Below, piece by piece: positions 8,376 to 18,014 of a stretch of DNA of 64,000 nucleotides (position 1 is its first letter; the number at the start of each line of letters is the position of its first letter). The position numbers were made by a program, and so were the translations under genes. The notes below the pieces were generated by a model. The model searched no databases. It was not told where the DNA came from and saw only the letters and a program-made list of their open reading frames with translations. Source of the stretch: Porphyromonas gulae DSM 15663 (lineage in GTDB: Bacteria; Bacteroidota; Bacteroidia; Bacteroidales; Porphyromonadaceae); NCBI RefSeq assembly GCF_000378065.1, contig NZ_KB899153.1, positions 22,821 to 86,820 of the forward strand. The letters are read 5' to 3'.

Positions 8376-10571
8376 TTAGCCTACGGGTTCGAAGTCGAGT
8401 TGCTTTCTGTCCAGATTGGCCTGAGCAACGCGTACGGTGATGGCATCGCCCAGACTGTAGCGATGACGATAGCGACGCCCGATGAGGCAGAAGTTCTTGT
8501 CGTCGTATTCGTAGTAGTCATCATCGAGACAGCGGATGGGTATAAGGCCTTCGCACATATTTTCCTTCAGTTCTACGTACAACCCCCACTCGGTAACGCC
8601 CGATATTACACCATCGAATACTTTGCCGAGGTGTTCGGACATAAACTCCACCTGTTTGTATTTGATGGAAGCGCGTTCGGCCGAGGCTGCCAGTTGCTCC
8701 ATTGCCGATGAATGCTTGCACTTTTCCTCATAGTCATTCTTGTCTACGGAACTTCCTCCCGAAAGGTATTTCGTCAGCAGTCGATGCACCATCAAGTCCG
8801 GATAGCGGCGAATGGGCGAAGTGAAGTGGGTATAAAAATCGAATGCCAATCCGTAGTGGCCGATGTTGTCCGTTGAGTAGATGGCCTTGGCCATGGAGCG
8901 TATGGCGACGGTAGAGATCAGATTTTCCTCGGGCTTGTTTTGGATGTTGTCCAGAAGAGAATTGATGCTCTTGCTTACCTCCACATTGCTGCCTGTAGTG
9001 CGCAGCTTATAGCCGAATCGGCGGATGAAGTCCGACAAGGTCTCCAGCCTGTCGGGATCGGGCAGGTCGTGGATACGATAAACAAAGGTCTTGGCTCGTT
9101 TCCCTTGGGTCTCGTCACCTATATGTCGGGCTACCGTCCTGTTGGCCAGAAGCATGAACTCTTCGATCAGCTTGTTGGCTTCCTTGCTTTCCTTGACCAC
9201 TACACCCAGAGGACGACCTTTCTCGTCTATTTCGAAGCGGACTTCTTTTCTTTCGAAAGCAATCGCTCCGTTTTGGAATCGTTCTTCACGAAGTCGCTGT
9301 GCCAGCTCATTGAGTTTGAGAATGGCCTCTTTGCAGTCGCCTTCGCCGGTCTCGATCACGGCCTGTGCCTCTTCGTAGGCGAACCGGCGGTCGCTCTTGA
9401 TCACGGAGCGACAGATGCGATACTCCAATACCTTGGCTTCATCATTCATCTGGAATATGCAGCTATAGGCATATTTCTCTTCGTCGGGACGGAGGGAACA
9501 AAGGTCGTTGCAGAGGCGTTCGGGGAGCATCGGGATGGTGCGATCCACGAGATAGATACTCGTGGCGCGGTTGTATGCTTCCTGATCGATGATGTCGCCC
9601 TCAGTGACGTAGTGCGAGACATCCGCGATATGTACGCCCACCTCGTAGCAATCATCCTCTAGCGGACGGAACGATAGGGCGTCATCGAAGTCCTTGGCAT
9701 CCTTCGGGTCGATGGTGAAGGTGAGTACGGACCGAAAATCTTCTCTTCGCGCCAGTTCTTCTTCTGTGATCTTGCCATCCAGACGGTCGGCTGCCTCTTC
9801 CACCTCTTGGGGGTAGATATAGGGCAATCCGAACTCGGCCAGAATGGCATTCATCTCGGCATCGTTGTCTCCGGCCGGTCCCAACACGGCTTGTACCTCT
9901 CCGATGGGATTCTTGGATTGCTCCGGCCATTCGAGTATTCGGGCTATTACCTTATCGCCGTTTTTCGCATTGCCGAGGTTGTCCTTGGGGATGAAAATGT
10001 CATTGGCTAAGGTGCGATCTTCCGTAACAAGGAAAGCGAAGTCTCGATTGATTTGGATCTTGCCGACGAAAGTGGCCTGCTTCTGTTCGATGATCTCGAT
10101 CACGGCGGCTTCCGGCGCACGGCCACGGCGTTTGGCAAAGAGTTGTACTTTCACTTTGTCGCCGTCCATGGCATGTGCCGAATTTCTTTCGGCAATGAAA
10201 ATGGGCGTTCCACCTCCTTCGGGAATAAATGAATTGCGGCCATTGAACCGACGCTCGAAGGTGCCTATGACAATCAATCCCAAGGCATTGTACCGATAGC
10301 GTCCGCGTTCTATCTCATGCAGAATGTCGTCCACAGCCATGTCCTCCATCAGGGAGTTCACCATTAGCTTTTGCGGCGTGGCTTCTATTCCCATCAGATG
10401 GCTTACCTGCTTGTAGTTCATCACGCTCTGAGGATTGCTTTGGAATACGCCCAAAATGGCATTGCGCATTTCCTCCTTGGTCATGCGTTTGTTCCTGCGG
10501 CTGGCGCGGTTGATGCGAGGAGCGTCTCCCTTGCGAGCTTTACTCTTGCTTTTATCTTTCCTTTTACTCAT
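8376..10571 (-). CDS. rnr: Ribonuclease R
   Basis: 731-residue 3'-5' exoribonuclease of the RNase II/R family, which degrades structured RNA. Order seen: basic N-terminus (MSKRKDKSKSKARKGDAPR), a winged-helix region, cold-shock-type OB folds (residues 80-230), the RNB catalytic domain with the aspartate cluster TIDPKDAKDFDDALSF near residue 290, and a C-terminal S1 domain (GKVFDGVISGVTEWGLYVEL). The length is normal for RNase R; RNase II is shorter and usually lacks the basic extensions. The start at 10571 gives the usual lysine-rich beginning. Confidence 0.95.
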   Translation of the reverse strand: MSKRKDKSKSKARKGDAPRINRASRRNKRMTKEEMRNAILGVFQSNPQSVMNYKQVSHLMGIEATPQKLMVNSLMEDMAVDDILHEIERGRYRYNALGLIVIGTFERRFNGRNSFIPEGGGTPIFIAERNSAHAMDGDKVKVQLFAKRRGRAPEAAVIEIIEQKQATFVGKIQINRDFAFLVTEDRTLANDIFIPKDNLGNAKNGDKVIARILEWPEQSKNPIGEVQAVLGPAGDNDAEMNAILAEFGLPYIYPQEVEEAADRLDGKITEEELARREDFRSVLTFTIDPKDAKDFDDALSFRPLEDDCYEVGVHIADVSHYVTEGDIIDQEAYNRATSIYLVDRTIPMLPERLCNDLCSLRPDEEKYAYSCIFQMNDEAKVLEYRICRSVIKSDRRFAYEEAQAVIETGEGDCKEAILKLNELAQRLREERFQNGAIAFERKEVRFEIDEKGRPLGVVVKESKEANKLIEEFMLLANRTVARHIGDETQGKRAKTFVYRIHDLPDPDRLETLSDFIRRFGYKLRTTGSNVEVSKSINSLLDNIQNKPEENLISTVAIRSMAKAIYSTDNIGHYGLAFDFYTHFTSPIRRYPDLMVHRLLTKYLSGGSSVDKNDYEEKCKHSSAMEQLAASAERASIKYKQVEFMSEHLGKVFDGVISGVTEWGLYVELKENMCEGLIPIRCLDDDYYEYDDKNFCLIGRRYRHRYSLGDAITVRVAQANLDRKQLDFEPVG

Positions 10572-10623
10572 TGATTCTTTTGTTCGGAAACACCTCCCCC
10601 TGCCAATAATCGGGAAGATGCGA

Positions 10624-12135
10624 TTAACTGTTCATTTCGAGGATAGACCTCATTATTTCCGGTGTATTGCTCAGACGAGGCACTTTGTGCTGTCCTCCCA
10701 GCTTGCCCTGCTCTGCAAGCCAATCATGGAAGAGACCGGGGCGAGCGATCGTCAAGGAGAGTGGGAGCAAAGTCATGTCTGCATATCGCTTGGCTTCGTA
10801 GTCGGAATTGAGCGTTTGCAGTTCGGCGTCCAACGCTTGGGCAAACGCATTCGGATCAGCCGGTGCAGAGACAAATTCGATCAGCCAGTCGTGCCACCCC
10901 TTACCCTCCTCCGGGAAAAAGTGGGGTGCTGCCGTATAGTCCACTGCCTGCACGCCGAATCGCTTGCATGTCGTCGCCAATGCTTTGTCGCTATTGTGTA
11001 CCATCAGCTCTTCTCCGAATGCGTTGATGTAGTGCTTGGTGCGACCGGTGATGACTATTTTGTATGGTTTGACCGAGGTGAAGCGTACGGTGTCGCCCAA
11101 TACATAACGGTAGAGTCCGCCGAGCGTGCTGATGATCATAGCGTAGTTACGCCCTTTTTCCACCCCTTCGAGTGGGATGGCTTCCGCCTCGGGCTGGCCG
11201 AAATGCTCCATTGGGATGAATTCGTAGTAAACTCCGTAATCGAGCATCAGTAGCATGCCGCTATCCGTCGGATCATCCTGAATACCGAAGAAACCTTCCG
11301 AAGCGTTGTACGTCTCCATATACTGCATCCGCGAAGAAGGTATCAGCTTCTCATACTGCTCTCGATAGGGCGCGAAACTGATGCCGCCGTGGAAGAATAC
11401 TTCCAACTCCGGCCATACATCCGACAAAGTCTCTCGGCCTGTAGCTGCGAGTACTTCCTTGATCAGGACAAGGATCCAAGACGGTACGCCGGACAAGCTC
11501 CCGACCCGTGCATGTACCACTTCGCGAACTACGGCTTTCAGCTTCTCCGTCCACTCATCCATCAGGAGCGTCTCTTTCGAGGGCACCCGTATGCTGTTGC
11601 CGAGCGCAGGCATATTCTCGACAAGGATGGCACTCAAGTCGCCAACTTGTATGTCGGCATTCATGGATACAGGGGCGTGACTGCCACCCAGTACCAAACC
11701 TTTCGTCGTGAAGAAACGACTGTCAGGTCTGTTGCGTAGGTACAGCCATAAGGAGTCTTTCCCCCCTTGATAATGGCAATAGTGCAGATAGCGATATGGA
11801 ACGGGGATGAACTTGCTTTTGCTATTGGTGGTCCCACTGCTTTTGGCAAACCATGTACAACGCCCCGGGCAGAGCACATCCTTTTCGCCGCGAAGCATCT
11901 GTTCTATTTCGGCTTGTGTCGACTCGTAGTCACGCACAGGTACATTGCGAGCAAAACTCTCCTTCGAACTGATACGACTGAAGCCGTAGCGGATGCCGGT
12001 GGATGTGTAGGCTGCACTCGACAGGATGCGCTTGAGCTGTCGGTCTTGTATCTCTTCTGCTCGGGAGGCATAGGTGTCGATGGTTTTCAACCTGCTTTTC
12101 GATAAGGCATATATGATGCGAGTCTTGTAGTCCAT
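10624..12135 (-). CDS. GH3 auxin-responsive-promoter superfamily protein (acyl-adenylase fold)
   Basis: 503 residues. The plant GH3 family are ANL-type enzymes that adenylate a carboxylic acid and join it to an amino acid; bacterial members are widespread in Bacteroidota but their substrates are mostly unknown. The ATP-binding P-loop-like motif WFAKSSGTTNSKSKFIPV lies near residue 112. Later family motifs are NASEGFFGIQDD, GLYRYVLGDTVRFT and KHYINAFGEELMV. The last corresponds to the hinge before the C-terminal lid domain. It starts 50 bases downstream of nothing obvious and precedes rnr by 52 bases on the same strand. Confidence 0.85.
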   Translation of the reverse strand: MDYKTRIIYALSKSRLKTIDTYASRAEEIQDRQLKRILSSAAYTSTGIRYGFSRISSKESFARNVPVRDYESTQAEIEQMLRGEKDVLCPGRCTWFAKSSGTTNSKSKFIPVPYRYLHYCHYQGGKDSLWLYLRNRPDSRFFTTKGLVLGGSHAPVSMNADIQVGDLSAILVENMPALGNSIRVPSKETLLMDEWTEKLKAVVREVVHARVGSLSGVPSWILVLIKEVLAATGRETLSDVWPELEVFFHGGISFAPYREQYEKLIPSSRMQYMETYNASEGFFGIQDDPTDSGMLLMLDYGVYYEFIPMEHFGQPEAEAIPLEGVEKGRNYAMIISTLGGLYRYVLGDTVRFTSVKPYKIVITGRTKHYINAFGEELMVHNSDKALATTCKRFGVQAVDYTAAPHFFPEEGKGWHDWLIEFVSAPADPNAFAQALDAELQTLNSDYEAKRYADMTLLPLSLTIARPGLFHDWLAEQGKLGGQHKVPRLSNTPEIMRSILEMNS

Positions 12136-12248
12136 CAGTCTCCGTTTCTTTACAAAAGTATCATTTCTTTTTTCGAAAGCGGTCTCTTGTCTCAGGCGTC
12201 ACAATCCGCAAAAGAATACAAGTGAAGAGAGGTATAAAGTATTGACTT

Positions 12249-13310
12249 TCAATTTTTCAAAAGACTCTCTGCTCCATAAAACTGAGGCCATTGGTTGTAT
12301 TCAACGAGCCAATGCCGTTCTTTTAGAATTGCTATTTGAGCATCTGTACAGACATTGCCTTCCTTCGGATCATTCAACGTTTTAATCCAAATAACGCCAT
12401 TATTATCAGTAATCGGTATACTATTTACCAACGTATCCATACCTTCTCCCGATATTTGGTTATTATAGCAAACAACAAATGATAATAGGTTTGCATCCGG
12501 ATTAAAGAGTAAGGTCTCGATACTATTCTGAGAACAATTGAGTTCCGTCAAACTCTTCGTGGCGGAGACATCCAAATGTTTCAGATTATTTTGGCTGCAC
12601 TTGATTACTTGTAAGTGTTTATTATTGCTTAGATCCAAATGAGTAAGTGCATTATCGTCACAGGCCAGCTCGCTAAGTAGAGGATTTTTGTCCACGGACA
12701 ATTCCTTCAACCTATTATGTGAACAAAAAAGAGTCTCCAAAGCACTGTTATTGCTGACATTGATCTTTTCAATCGAATTTCCCTCACAAAAAAGTCTTTT
12801 CAAGGCCTTGAGGTTACTTACATCCAGTTTGGACAATGCATTCCCAGAACAGTGTAGCGTTTCCAAATCAGGAGTATTATTGAGATTTAATGACTTCAGA
12901 TAATTGCCGTAGCAAACCAATGTGAGCAAACCTGAGGACCGGCTAAGATCAATATCGGTAATTTTATTAAGCGAACAATCCAATCCTTGCACACGTCCAT
13001 AGATAGTAATAGTGGGATTAACGACATCATACCATTTATATCCATATAGGGTGATTATTCCATATGTTACTAGCATCCCCGGCTCTATTTTTTCTTCCGG
13101 CTGACATATGCGGTCACCATTGATGTCTACCCATACATCATCATCCATTGTCTCAATGGTAAGGTGGATTTTCTCTCCGGGTTTGATTGCTGTAGTAAGA
13201 GTGATGCGAGGGGTGCCACTGTATGGATCCGGTTCTTCATTCTTGCATGAAAAAAATAGCGGGAGCAGTGCCAGCGCTACCAGCAGTTGTGAAAATTTTT
13301 TCATCATCAT
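12249..13310 (-). CDS. Leucine-rich-repeat lipoprotein
   Basis: 353 residues. A lipoprotein signal (LVALALLPLFFSC, lipid-modified Cys near residue 22) is followed by an unrecognised N-terminal domain. From about residue 120 to 280 come repeats of about 21 residues, such as LKHLDVSATKSLTELNCSQNS, with consensus L-x-x-L-x-C-x-x-N-x-L-x-x-L-D-V/L-S. This resembles the Bacteroidota/Treponema LRR proteins that mediate surface adhesion. The recurring Cys in the LxCxxN position is distinctive. The gene is AT-richer than its neighbours rnr and the ABC transporter, which may point to acquisition or relaxed selection. Function not known. Confidence 0.8.
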   Translation of the reverse strand: MMMKKFSQLLVALALLPLFFSCKNEEPDPYSGTPRITLTTAIKPGEKIHLTIETMDDDVWVDINGDRICQPEEKIEPGMLVTYGIITLYGYKWYDVVNPTITIYGRVQGLDCSLNKITDIDLSRSSGLLTLVCYGNYLKSLNLNNTPDLETLHCSGNALSKLDVSNLKALKRLFCEGNSIEKINVSNNSALETLFCSHNRLKELSVDKNPLLSELACDDNALTHLDLSNNKHLQVIKCSQNNLKHLDVSATKSLTELNCSQNSIETLLFNPDANLLSFVVCYNNQISGEGMDTLVNSIPITDNNGVIWIKTLNDPKEGNVCTDAQIAILKERHWLVEYNQWPQFYGAESLLKN

Positions 13311-13325
13311 TCTTTTGTTGATTAT

Positions 13326-15176
13326 TTATTCTGCATTCATATCGCATAGCTTTGTGTAGTATCCGCCCAGGGCGTACAGCTCATCGTGGCGTCCTTGCTC
13401 CACGATACGCCCCTCATGCAGCACACATATAATATCCGCATTGCGGATCGTGGTCAGTCGGTGCGCTATGACGATAGCCGTTCTATTGGCCATCAGCTTT
13501 TCGATGGCATTCTGTACCAAACGTTCGCTTTCCGTATCGAGTGCGGACGTGGCCTCATCCAGAATCAAAATCGGTGGATTCTTCAAAATAGCTCGGGCGA
13601 TGCTGATCCGTTGCCGCTGGCCTCCCGACAGCTTGCCTCCGCGGTCGCCGATGTTGGACTGATAACCCTCGGGCATCTGCATGATGAAGTCGTGCGCATT
13701 GGCTATGTGTGCTGCATGCTCTACCTCTTCGGCCGTGGCATTCTCTTTGCCGAAGGCAATGTTGTTGAAGACGGTATCGTTGAAAAGGATTGCTTCCTGA
13801 TTGACGTTGCCGATCAGCTCACGCAACTCGCGCAGTTTTACGTCCCGCACATCCGTCCCGTCTACCAGCACACGCCCTTGCTGGATGTCGTAGAACCGTG
13901 GCAGCAAATCCACGATCGTACTCTTGCCCGATCCGCTCTGACCGACCAGTGCCACCGTTTTCCCTTTGGGAATCGTCAGACATACATCGCGCAGCACCCA
14001 GTCCTCACCATAGCGGAACCACACATGGTCATAAACGACCGCCTCTTCGAACACGACGGGGTGGGGTTGTTCGGGATCTTTGATGTCGTTCTCGGCCATC
14101 AGTATCTTGTCCACACGCGACATGGAGGCCAAGCCCTTTTCGATGGCGTAGGATGCCTTGCTCAGCTCCTTGACCGGATTGATCAGACTATAGAAGATGA
14201 CCAGATAATATATGAAGGTGGAAGCATCGATATCGCTCGTATTGTTCAGAATAAGCGTGCCCCCATACCAGAGTACGATGGCTATGGTAGCCGTGCCGAG
14301 AAATTCGCTCATCGGGTGTGCCAACTGCTGGCGGCGGAAGACCTTCATCGTCGTACGGCGAAACTGCTCGTTGGCACGATGGAAGCGATCCTGCATCTTC
14401 TTCTCGGCATTGAATGCCTTGATGATACGCAGGCCGCCAAGCGTCTCTTCTATCTGGCTCATCAGGCCTCCCCATTGATTCTGCCCTTCCAGACTCTTAC
14501 GCTTGAGTGTCTTGCCCACCTTGCCCATCAGCCCTCCGGCTATTGGCAGGAGGATGAAAACGAAAAGGGTGAGCTGCCAGCTGATCAGGATCATCCCGAT
14601 CAGGTAGATGGAAATGAGGATCGGATTTTTCAGCAACATATCCAGCGAACTGATCACGGAAGTCTCTATCTCATTCACATCGCCCGATATGCGTGCCATG
14701 ATATCGCCTTTGCGCTCTTCGCTGAAAAAGGAAAGGGGGAGTCCGAGGATCTTATCGTTGATCTGATTGCGAATATCCCGCACCACACCCGTACGAAGCG
14801 GAATCATGCTGTAGAATCCGAGGTACATCGAAGCCACTTTCAGGAAGGTCATCACCACCAGATAGATGCCCAGCATGATAAGCGTAAACGATGCTCCACG
14901 TACCTCTATAAGCTGGCTTACGTACCAGCTGAAATTATTGCTCAGAGCGGCTCCGGCAGCTTTCCACCCATCCATGCTGCTCCAGTCTATCCCATCCATC
15001 GGCATGTAAGTGGTCACCTGGCGGTCTATCCGGAAGAGGATGCGCAGGATGGGCATGATCAGAGAGAAAGACAATAGGTTGAGCAGTGCACTCAGCGTAT
15101 TGGCCACCACGCTCCATGCCACATACTTTTTATAGGGTGGCACGAAACGGCGTATAGCACTGAAAAAATGCTTCAT
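13326..15176 (-). CDS. ABC exporter, fused membrane and ATPase domains (MsbA-like)
   Basis: 616 residues from ATG 15176. Upstream in-frame sequence to 15626 is spurious because it runs through a palindromic repeat. The N-terminal half has six hydrophobic segments of an ABC type-1 transmembrane domain. The C-terminal half has Walker A ALVGQSGSGKSTIVDL, the signature LSGGQRQRISIARAI, Walker B ILILDEATSALD and the switch His in IVIAHRLTTIRNAD. The architecture fits a homodimeric exporter of lipids or drugs; lipid A-core flippase MsbA is possible but not demonstrable here. It lies 15 bases upstream of the LRR lipoprotein gene, so the two are probably co-transcribed. Confidence 0.92.
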   Translation of the reverse strand: MKHFFSAIRRFVPPYKKYVAWSVVANTLSALLNLLSFSLIMPILRILFRIDRQVTTYMPMDGIDWSSMDGWKAAGAALSNNFSWYVSQLIEVRGASFTLIMLGIYLVVMTFLKVASMYLGFYSMIPLRTGVVRDIRNQINDKILGLPLSFFSEERKGDIMARISGDVNEIETSVISSLDMLLKNPILISIYLIGMILISWQLTLFVFILLPIAGGLMGKVGKTLKRKSLEGQNQWGGLMSQIEETLGGLRIIKAFNAEKKMQDRFHRANEQFRRTTMKVFRRQQLAHPMSEFLGTATIAIVLWYGGTLILNNTSDIDASTFIYYLVIFYSLINPVKELSKASYAIEKGLASMSRVDKILMAENDIKDPEQPHPVVFEEAVVYDHVWFRYGEDWVLRDVCLTIPKGKTVALVGQSGSGKSTIVDLLPRFYDIQQGRVLVDGTDVRDVKLRELRELIGNVNQEAILFNDTVFNNIAFGKENATAEEVEHAAHIANAHDFIMQMPEGYQSNIGDRGGKLSGGQRQRISIARAILKNPPILILDEATSALDTESERLVQNAIEKLMANRTAIVIAHRLTTIRNADIICVLHEGRIVEQGRHDELYALGGYYTKLCDMNAE

Positions 15177-15775
15177 AATAATCGGGCGGTTGCAGCTAAA
15201 ATCTCCGAAAGATACGTGTTTTTGGGGAAAGACGGCTCCCCGAGCTGTGTCCCGCAGGGCACTTCCATGCGAGCTTTGGATCGGCTTTGGAAAGGGGAAA
15301 AAGAGCAGAAAGGGGTTATTTGCCTCTCTGATATTTTTACATCTGAAAAAATCTCCATGCGTGGATCGTAAAAACGTGGCGCGGGAAGTTTTTCGTTTTG
15401 GCGCGTAAACGGAAGAATTCTCGCGCCGGAACGAAAAAGTTTTGGCACCATTTTTCGGATAAACAGGGACGAGAAATGGACGAATTTTGGCTCGTAAAAT
15501 GAGGAACGATTCCAAGCCCGAAGGATGAGAAAGAGCGACTTCCCGGCGGCCTTTGCATCCGTTTCCTATGGCTGATGTCAGCCTTTCTTGTTCAAGGACG
15601 GCTGTAGCCGCCCACCTGCTCCCCAACAGTAATCTGCTGATGCATGCTATACGGGGAGATTCTCTTGAGAGACATTTTTTTGCAGTTAGAGCTTTGAAAA
15701 TGAAGTCTCTTTCTAAATGAAAAACCTACCTTTACAGACGAAACGTTTCGGGGATAATATGATGTAAAAGAGGGA
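15177..15775. other. Gene-free region with palindromic element copy B
   Basis: About 600 bases between divergently read genes. It holds the inverted copy of the palindromic element at 15370-15450. Elsewhere I see no gene, RNA or clear promoter. Confidence 0.6.
15370..15450. repeat. Dispersed palindromic element, copy B (inverted)
   Basis: Arms TTTTTCGTTTTGGCGCG (15389-15405) and CGCGCCGGAACGAAAAA (15422-15438) pair with two mismatches. The outer flank AAAAACGTGGCGCG (15370-15383) is the reverse complement of the right flank in copies A and C, so this copy has the opposite orientation. Confidence 0.75.
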
Positions 15776-16027
15776 ATGAAAAGAATCAATATCACCATCG
15801 GCTTTCTCTTTATATACTTCGTAGTGATGTCCGTATTGGGATACCCGCGCGAAAGGATAGCTCCGGACGGTACCGACCGGCTGGTAACGTATCTGTTGGT
15901 TTGCGCTTTGGAGCTGGTCGTACTCATCTTGTTGCGGTGGGTATTGATACGGCGATACAAGATGCGCGAGCGTCGCCGGCACGATATGGAACAGTATGCC
16001 CGATACGATGAAAAACCCGACGAATAG
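15776..16027 (+). CDS. Small two-helix membrane protein, unknown
   Basis: 83 residues with two hydrophobic segments (INITIGFLFIYFVVMSVL and LVTYLLVCALELVVLILLRW), followed by a strongly basic then acidic tail (RRYKMRERRRHDMEQ). Not recognised as a named family. It ends 22 bases before the phosphomannose isomerase gene on the same strand, which supports it being real, but no function can be inferred. Confidence 0.6.
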   Translation: MKRINITIGFLFIYFVVMSVLGYPRERIAPDGTDRLVTYLLVCALELVVLILLRWVLIRRYKMRERRRHDMEQYARYDEKPDE

Positions 16028-16049
16028 TCACCTAACGCTACAATGAAGT

Positions 16050-17060
16050 ATGACGGACACGGCACAACTCTATCCTTACATATTCCATCCCATCCTTCGA
16101 CCGGTCGTGTGGGGCGGCCGCAGGATACGCCCTTTCAAGGGAATGGAGCCGACCGATGAAAACATCGGAGAAAGCTGGGAGATTTCGCATGTGAGCGACC
16201 ACTATTCGGTCGTAGCAAACGGACCTCTGGCCGGTAAGACGATAGACGATTTGCTGGTGTATCATGGCGAAGATCTCCTTGGCCGGCACGTATTCGAGCG
16301 GTATGGCCGGAAATTTCCCCTATTGATCAAGTTCATCGATGCGCGCGATGATCTTTCCGTACAGGTTCATCCCGACGACCGGTTGGCAGCCGAGAGGCAC
16401 CAATCCTTCGGCAAGACGGAGATGTGGTACGTGGTACATGCCGATCCGGATGCTCGTCTCTATTCCGGTTTTTCTACGCAGTCTTCTCCCGAAGATTACG
16501 AAAGGCGTGTGGCCGAAGGCACGATCATGCAGGCTTTGTCCGAGTATAAGGTCGAGGCGGGCGACGTCTTCTTCCTGCCTGCCGGTCGGATACACGCCAT
16601 CGGTGCCGGTTGCTTTGTGGCAGAGATACAGCAGACATCCGACATCACCTATCGTATCTACGATTATGACCGCCCTGACGCAAACGGTCGCTTGCGCGAA
16701 CTGCATACCGAATGGGCTAAGGATGCCATCGACTATCGGCTGGAGGATTCGTACAGGACGGCCTATACGCATCGGCCCAATACGGCTGTCCGGTTGGCGG
16801 ACTGTCCTTATTTCCGTACGGCTCTGCTGGAGCTGGACAAGCCTATCAGGCGCGATCTTACACAAGAGGATAGCTTCGTTATATATATATGTATGGAGGG
16901 AGGGCTTACCCTTACGGACAAGAATGGCTATCTCCTCGAACTCCGACAGGGACAGAGTGCCCTCATCCCGGCCTTGATCGCTGATGTAGAGCTTGTCCCT
17001 GACCCTCAAGCAGGGTGCAAGCTGCTTGAGACCTATATCCCTGCTTCCACTAACTGCTAA
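16050..17060 (+). CDS. manA: Class I mannose-6-phosphate isomerase
   Basis: 336 residues, the short form of the type I phosphomannose isomerase found in Firmicutes and Bacteroidota. It interconverts fructose-6-phosphate and mannose-6-phosphate, supplying mannose for surface glycans. The cupin zinc-site residues are visible in LSVQVHPDDRLA (Gln-x-His), KTEMWYVVHAD (Glu) and LPAGRIHAIGAG (His). IGESWEISHVSDH near the N-terminus is typical. The following lipoprotein gene starts 12 bases later. Confidence 0.92.
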   Translation: MTDTAQLYPYIFHPILRPVVWGGRRIRPFKGMEPTDENIGESWEISHVSDHYSVVANGPLAGKTIDDLLVYHGEDLLGRHVFERYGRKFPLLIKFIDARDDLSVQVHPDDRLAAERHQSFGKTEMWYVVHADPDARLYSGFSTQSSPEDYERRVAEGTIMQALSEYKVEAGDVFFLPAGRIHAIGAGCFVAEIQQTSDITYRIYDYDRPDANGRLRELHTEWAKDAIDYRLEDSYRTAYTHRPNTAVRLADCPYFRTALLELDKPIRRDLTQEDSFVIYICMEGGLTLTDKNGYLLELRQGQSALIPALIADVELVPDPQAGCKLLETYIPASTNC

Positions 17061-17072
17061 AAGATTTATCCG

Positions 17073-17945
17073 ATGAAAGCAAAAATGCCATTACTCCTGC
17101 TTGCGGCTTTCGCCCTTTTGCTGCAGATTTCATCCTGTAAGAAAGAGAGGAACAAACAAAGCGACAGGATCGTTTTCGACAGTATTTCCATGGAGCGTTG
17201 CACTCACTTGTTAGGCGACTCCACCATGCCTTGCAACGATATTAAAATCCTGTTTGAATATCCGTCGGACAGCATTCCTCATGCCATAGGCGATTCGGTG
17301 AGGTGGAATATCCTCAATGCCCTGTTCGGCCCGGCATATGCATCCATGTCGCCTTCCGAGGCTATGTCGGCTTATGCTGCCGCCAGCGATTCCACCTATT
17401 TGTCGGATATGGAGCCTTTGCTGAAGGAGGAACTTACGCTCAAGCCCGATTATAGACCGGACTTGGGGCTTTATGCCTATATCGATCACATAACGGGCAA
17501 GGTCGTCTTCCGGCAGGACAGCCTCTTGGTCTATGAGATCGAAGCTTTCAAATACATGGGCGGCAGTCATGGTTACGGTGACGTTGCATATCTCAACCTC
17601 GATTTGCGTACCGGCAAGCAGATTCTTTTGGAAGACATCGTCGCACAGGGCAAAGATGCTGCTCTCACCGATTTGCTCTGGAAGCAGTTGATGGCAGACC
17701 AAGGGGTTTCTTCCTTGGAAAGCCTCAACGAAATGGGCTATGGCACCTTGGGGGATCTTTATCCTACGGACAATTTTGGAATATCGGAGCGAGGTATCAC
17801 TTTCCTCTACAATGAGTACGAGATCGCTCCCTATGCCATGGGGCCGATACAGATTACACTGTCGTTCGATTCGCTTGCTCCGATTCTCAAGGAGGATTCG
17901 CCCACTGTCTTGCTCTCAACCGGCAAGAATGGATCGAAAAGATAA
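17073..17945 (+). CDS. Lipoprotein with DUF3298/RsiV-like domain
   Basis: 290 residues. The lipoprotein signal is ALLLQISSCKK with the lipid-modified Cys near residue 22. The central part (VYEIEAFKYMGGSHGYGDVAYLNLDLRTGKQILLEDIV) has the GGSHG motif and following Y-N-x-D pattern of DUF3298, with a DUF4163-type segment before it; the same pair is found in the anti-sigma factor RsiV, which binds lysozyme. No cytoplasmic anti-sigma segment is present here, so a regulatory role is not implied. It sits between manA and the Fur-family gene on the same strand. Confidence 0.78.
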   Translation: MKAKMPLLLLAAFALLLQISSCKKERNKQSDRIVFDSISMERCTHLLGDSTMPCNDIKILFEYPSDSIPHAIGDSVRWNILNALFGPAYASMSPSEAMSAYAAASDSTYLSDMEPLLKEELTLKPDYRPDLGLYAYIDHITGKVVFRQDSLLVYEIEAFKYMGGSHGYGDVAYLNLDLRTGKQILLEDIVAQGKDAALTDLLWKQLMADQGVSSLESLNEMGYGTLGDLYPTDNFGISERGITFLYNEYEIAPYAMGPIQITLSFDSLAPILKEDSPTVLLSTGKNGSKR

Positions 17946-17986
17946 AAACCGACAGGTTTTCTCGCGACCAACTTCTTCAAAAGAAC

Positions 17987-17994
17987 TATATTTG
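17987..17994 (+). promoter_or_regulatory. Candidate -7 box for the Fur-family gene
   Basis: TATATTTG matches TAnnTTTG exactly; no TTTG is found at the expected upstream distance. It lies 20 bases before the ATG at 18015, so the leader would be very short. Confidence 0.45.
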
Positions 17995-18014
17995 TAGTTC
18001 CTGTCGATAGTGCC

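Noticed and set aside
13386..15077. 563-codon open frame opposite the ABC exporter
   Set aside because: Antisense to Walker and signature motifs of a well-supported transporter.
15177..15626. 150-residue N-terminal extension of the ABC exporter
   Set aside because: It runs through the palindromic repeat and lacks any domain; ATG 15176 gives the usual start.
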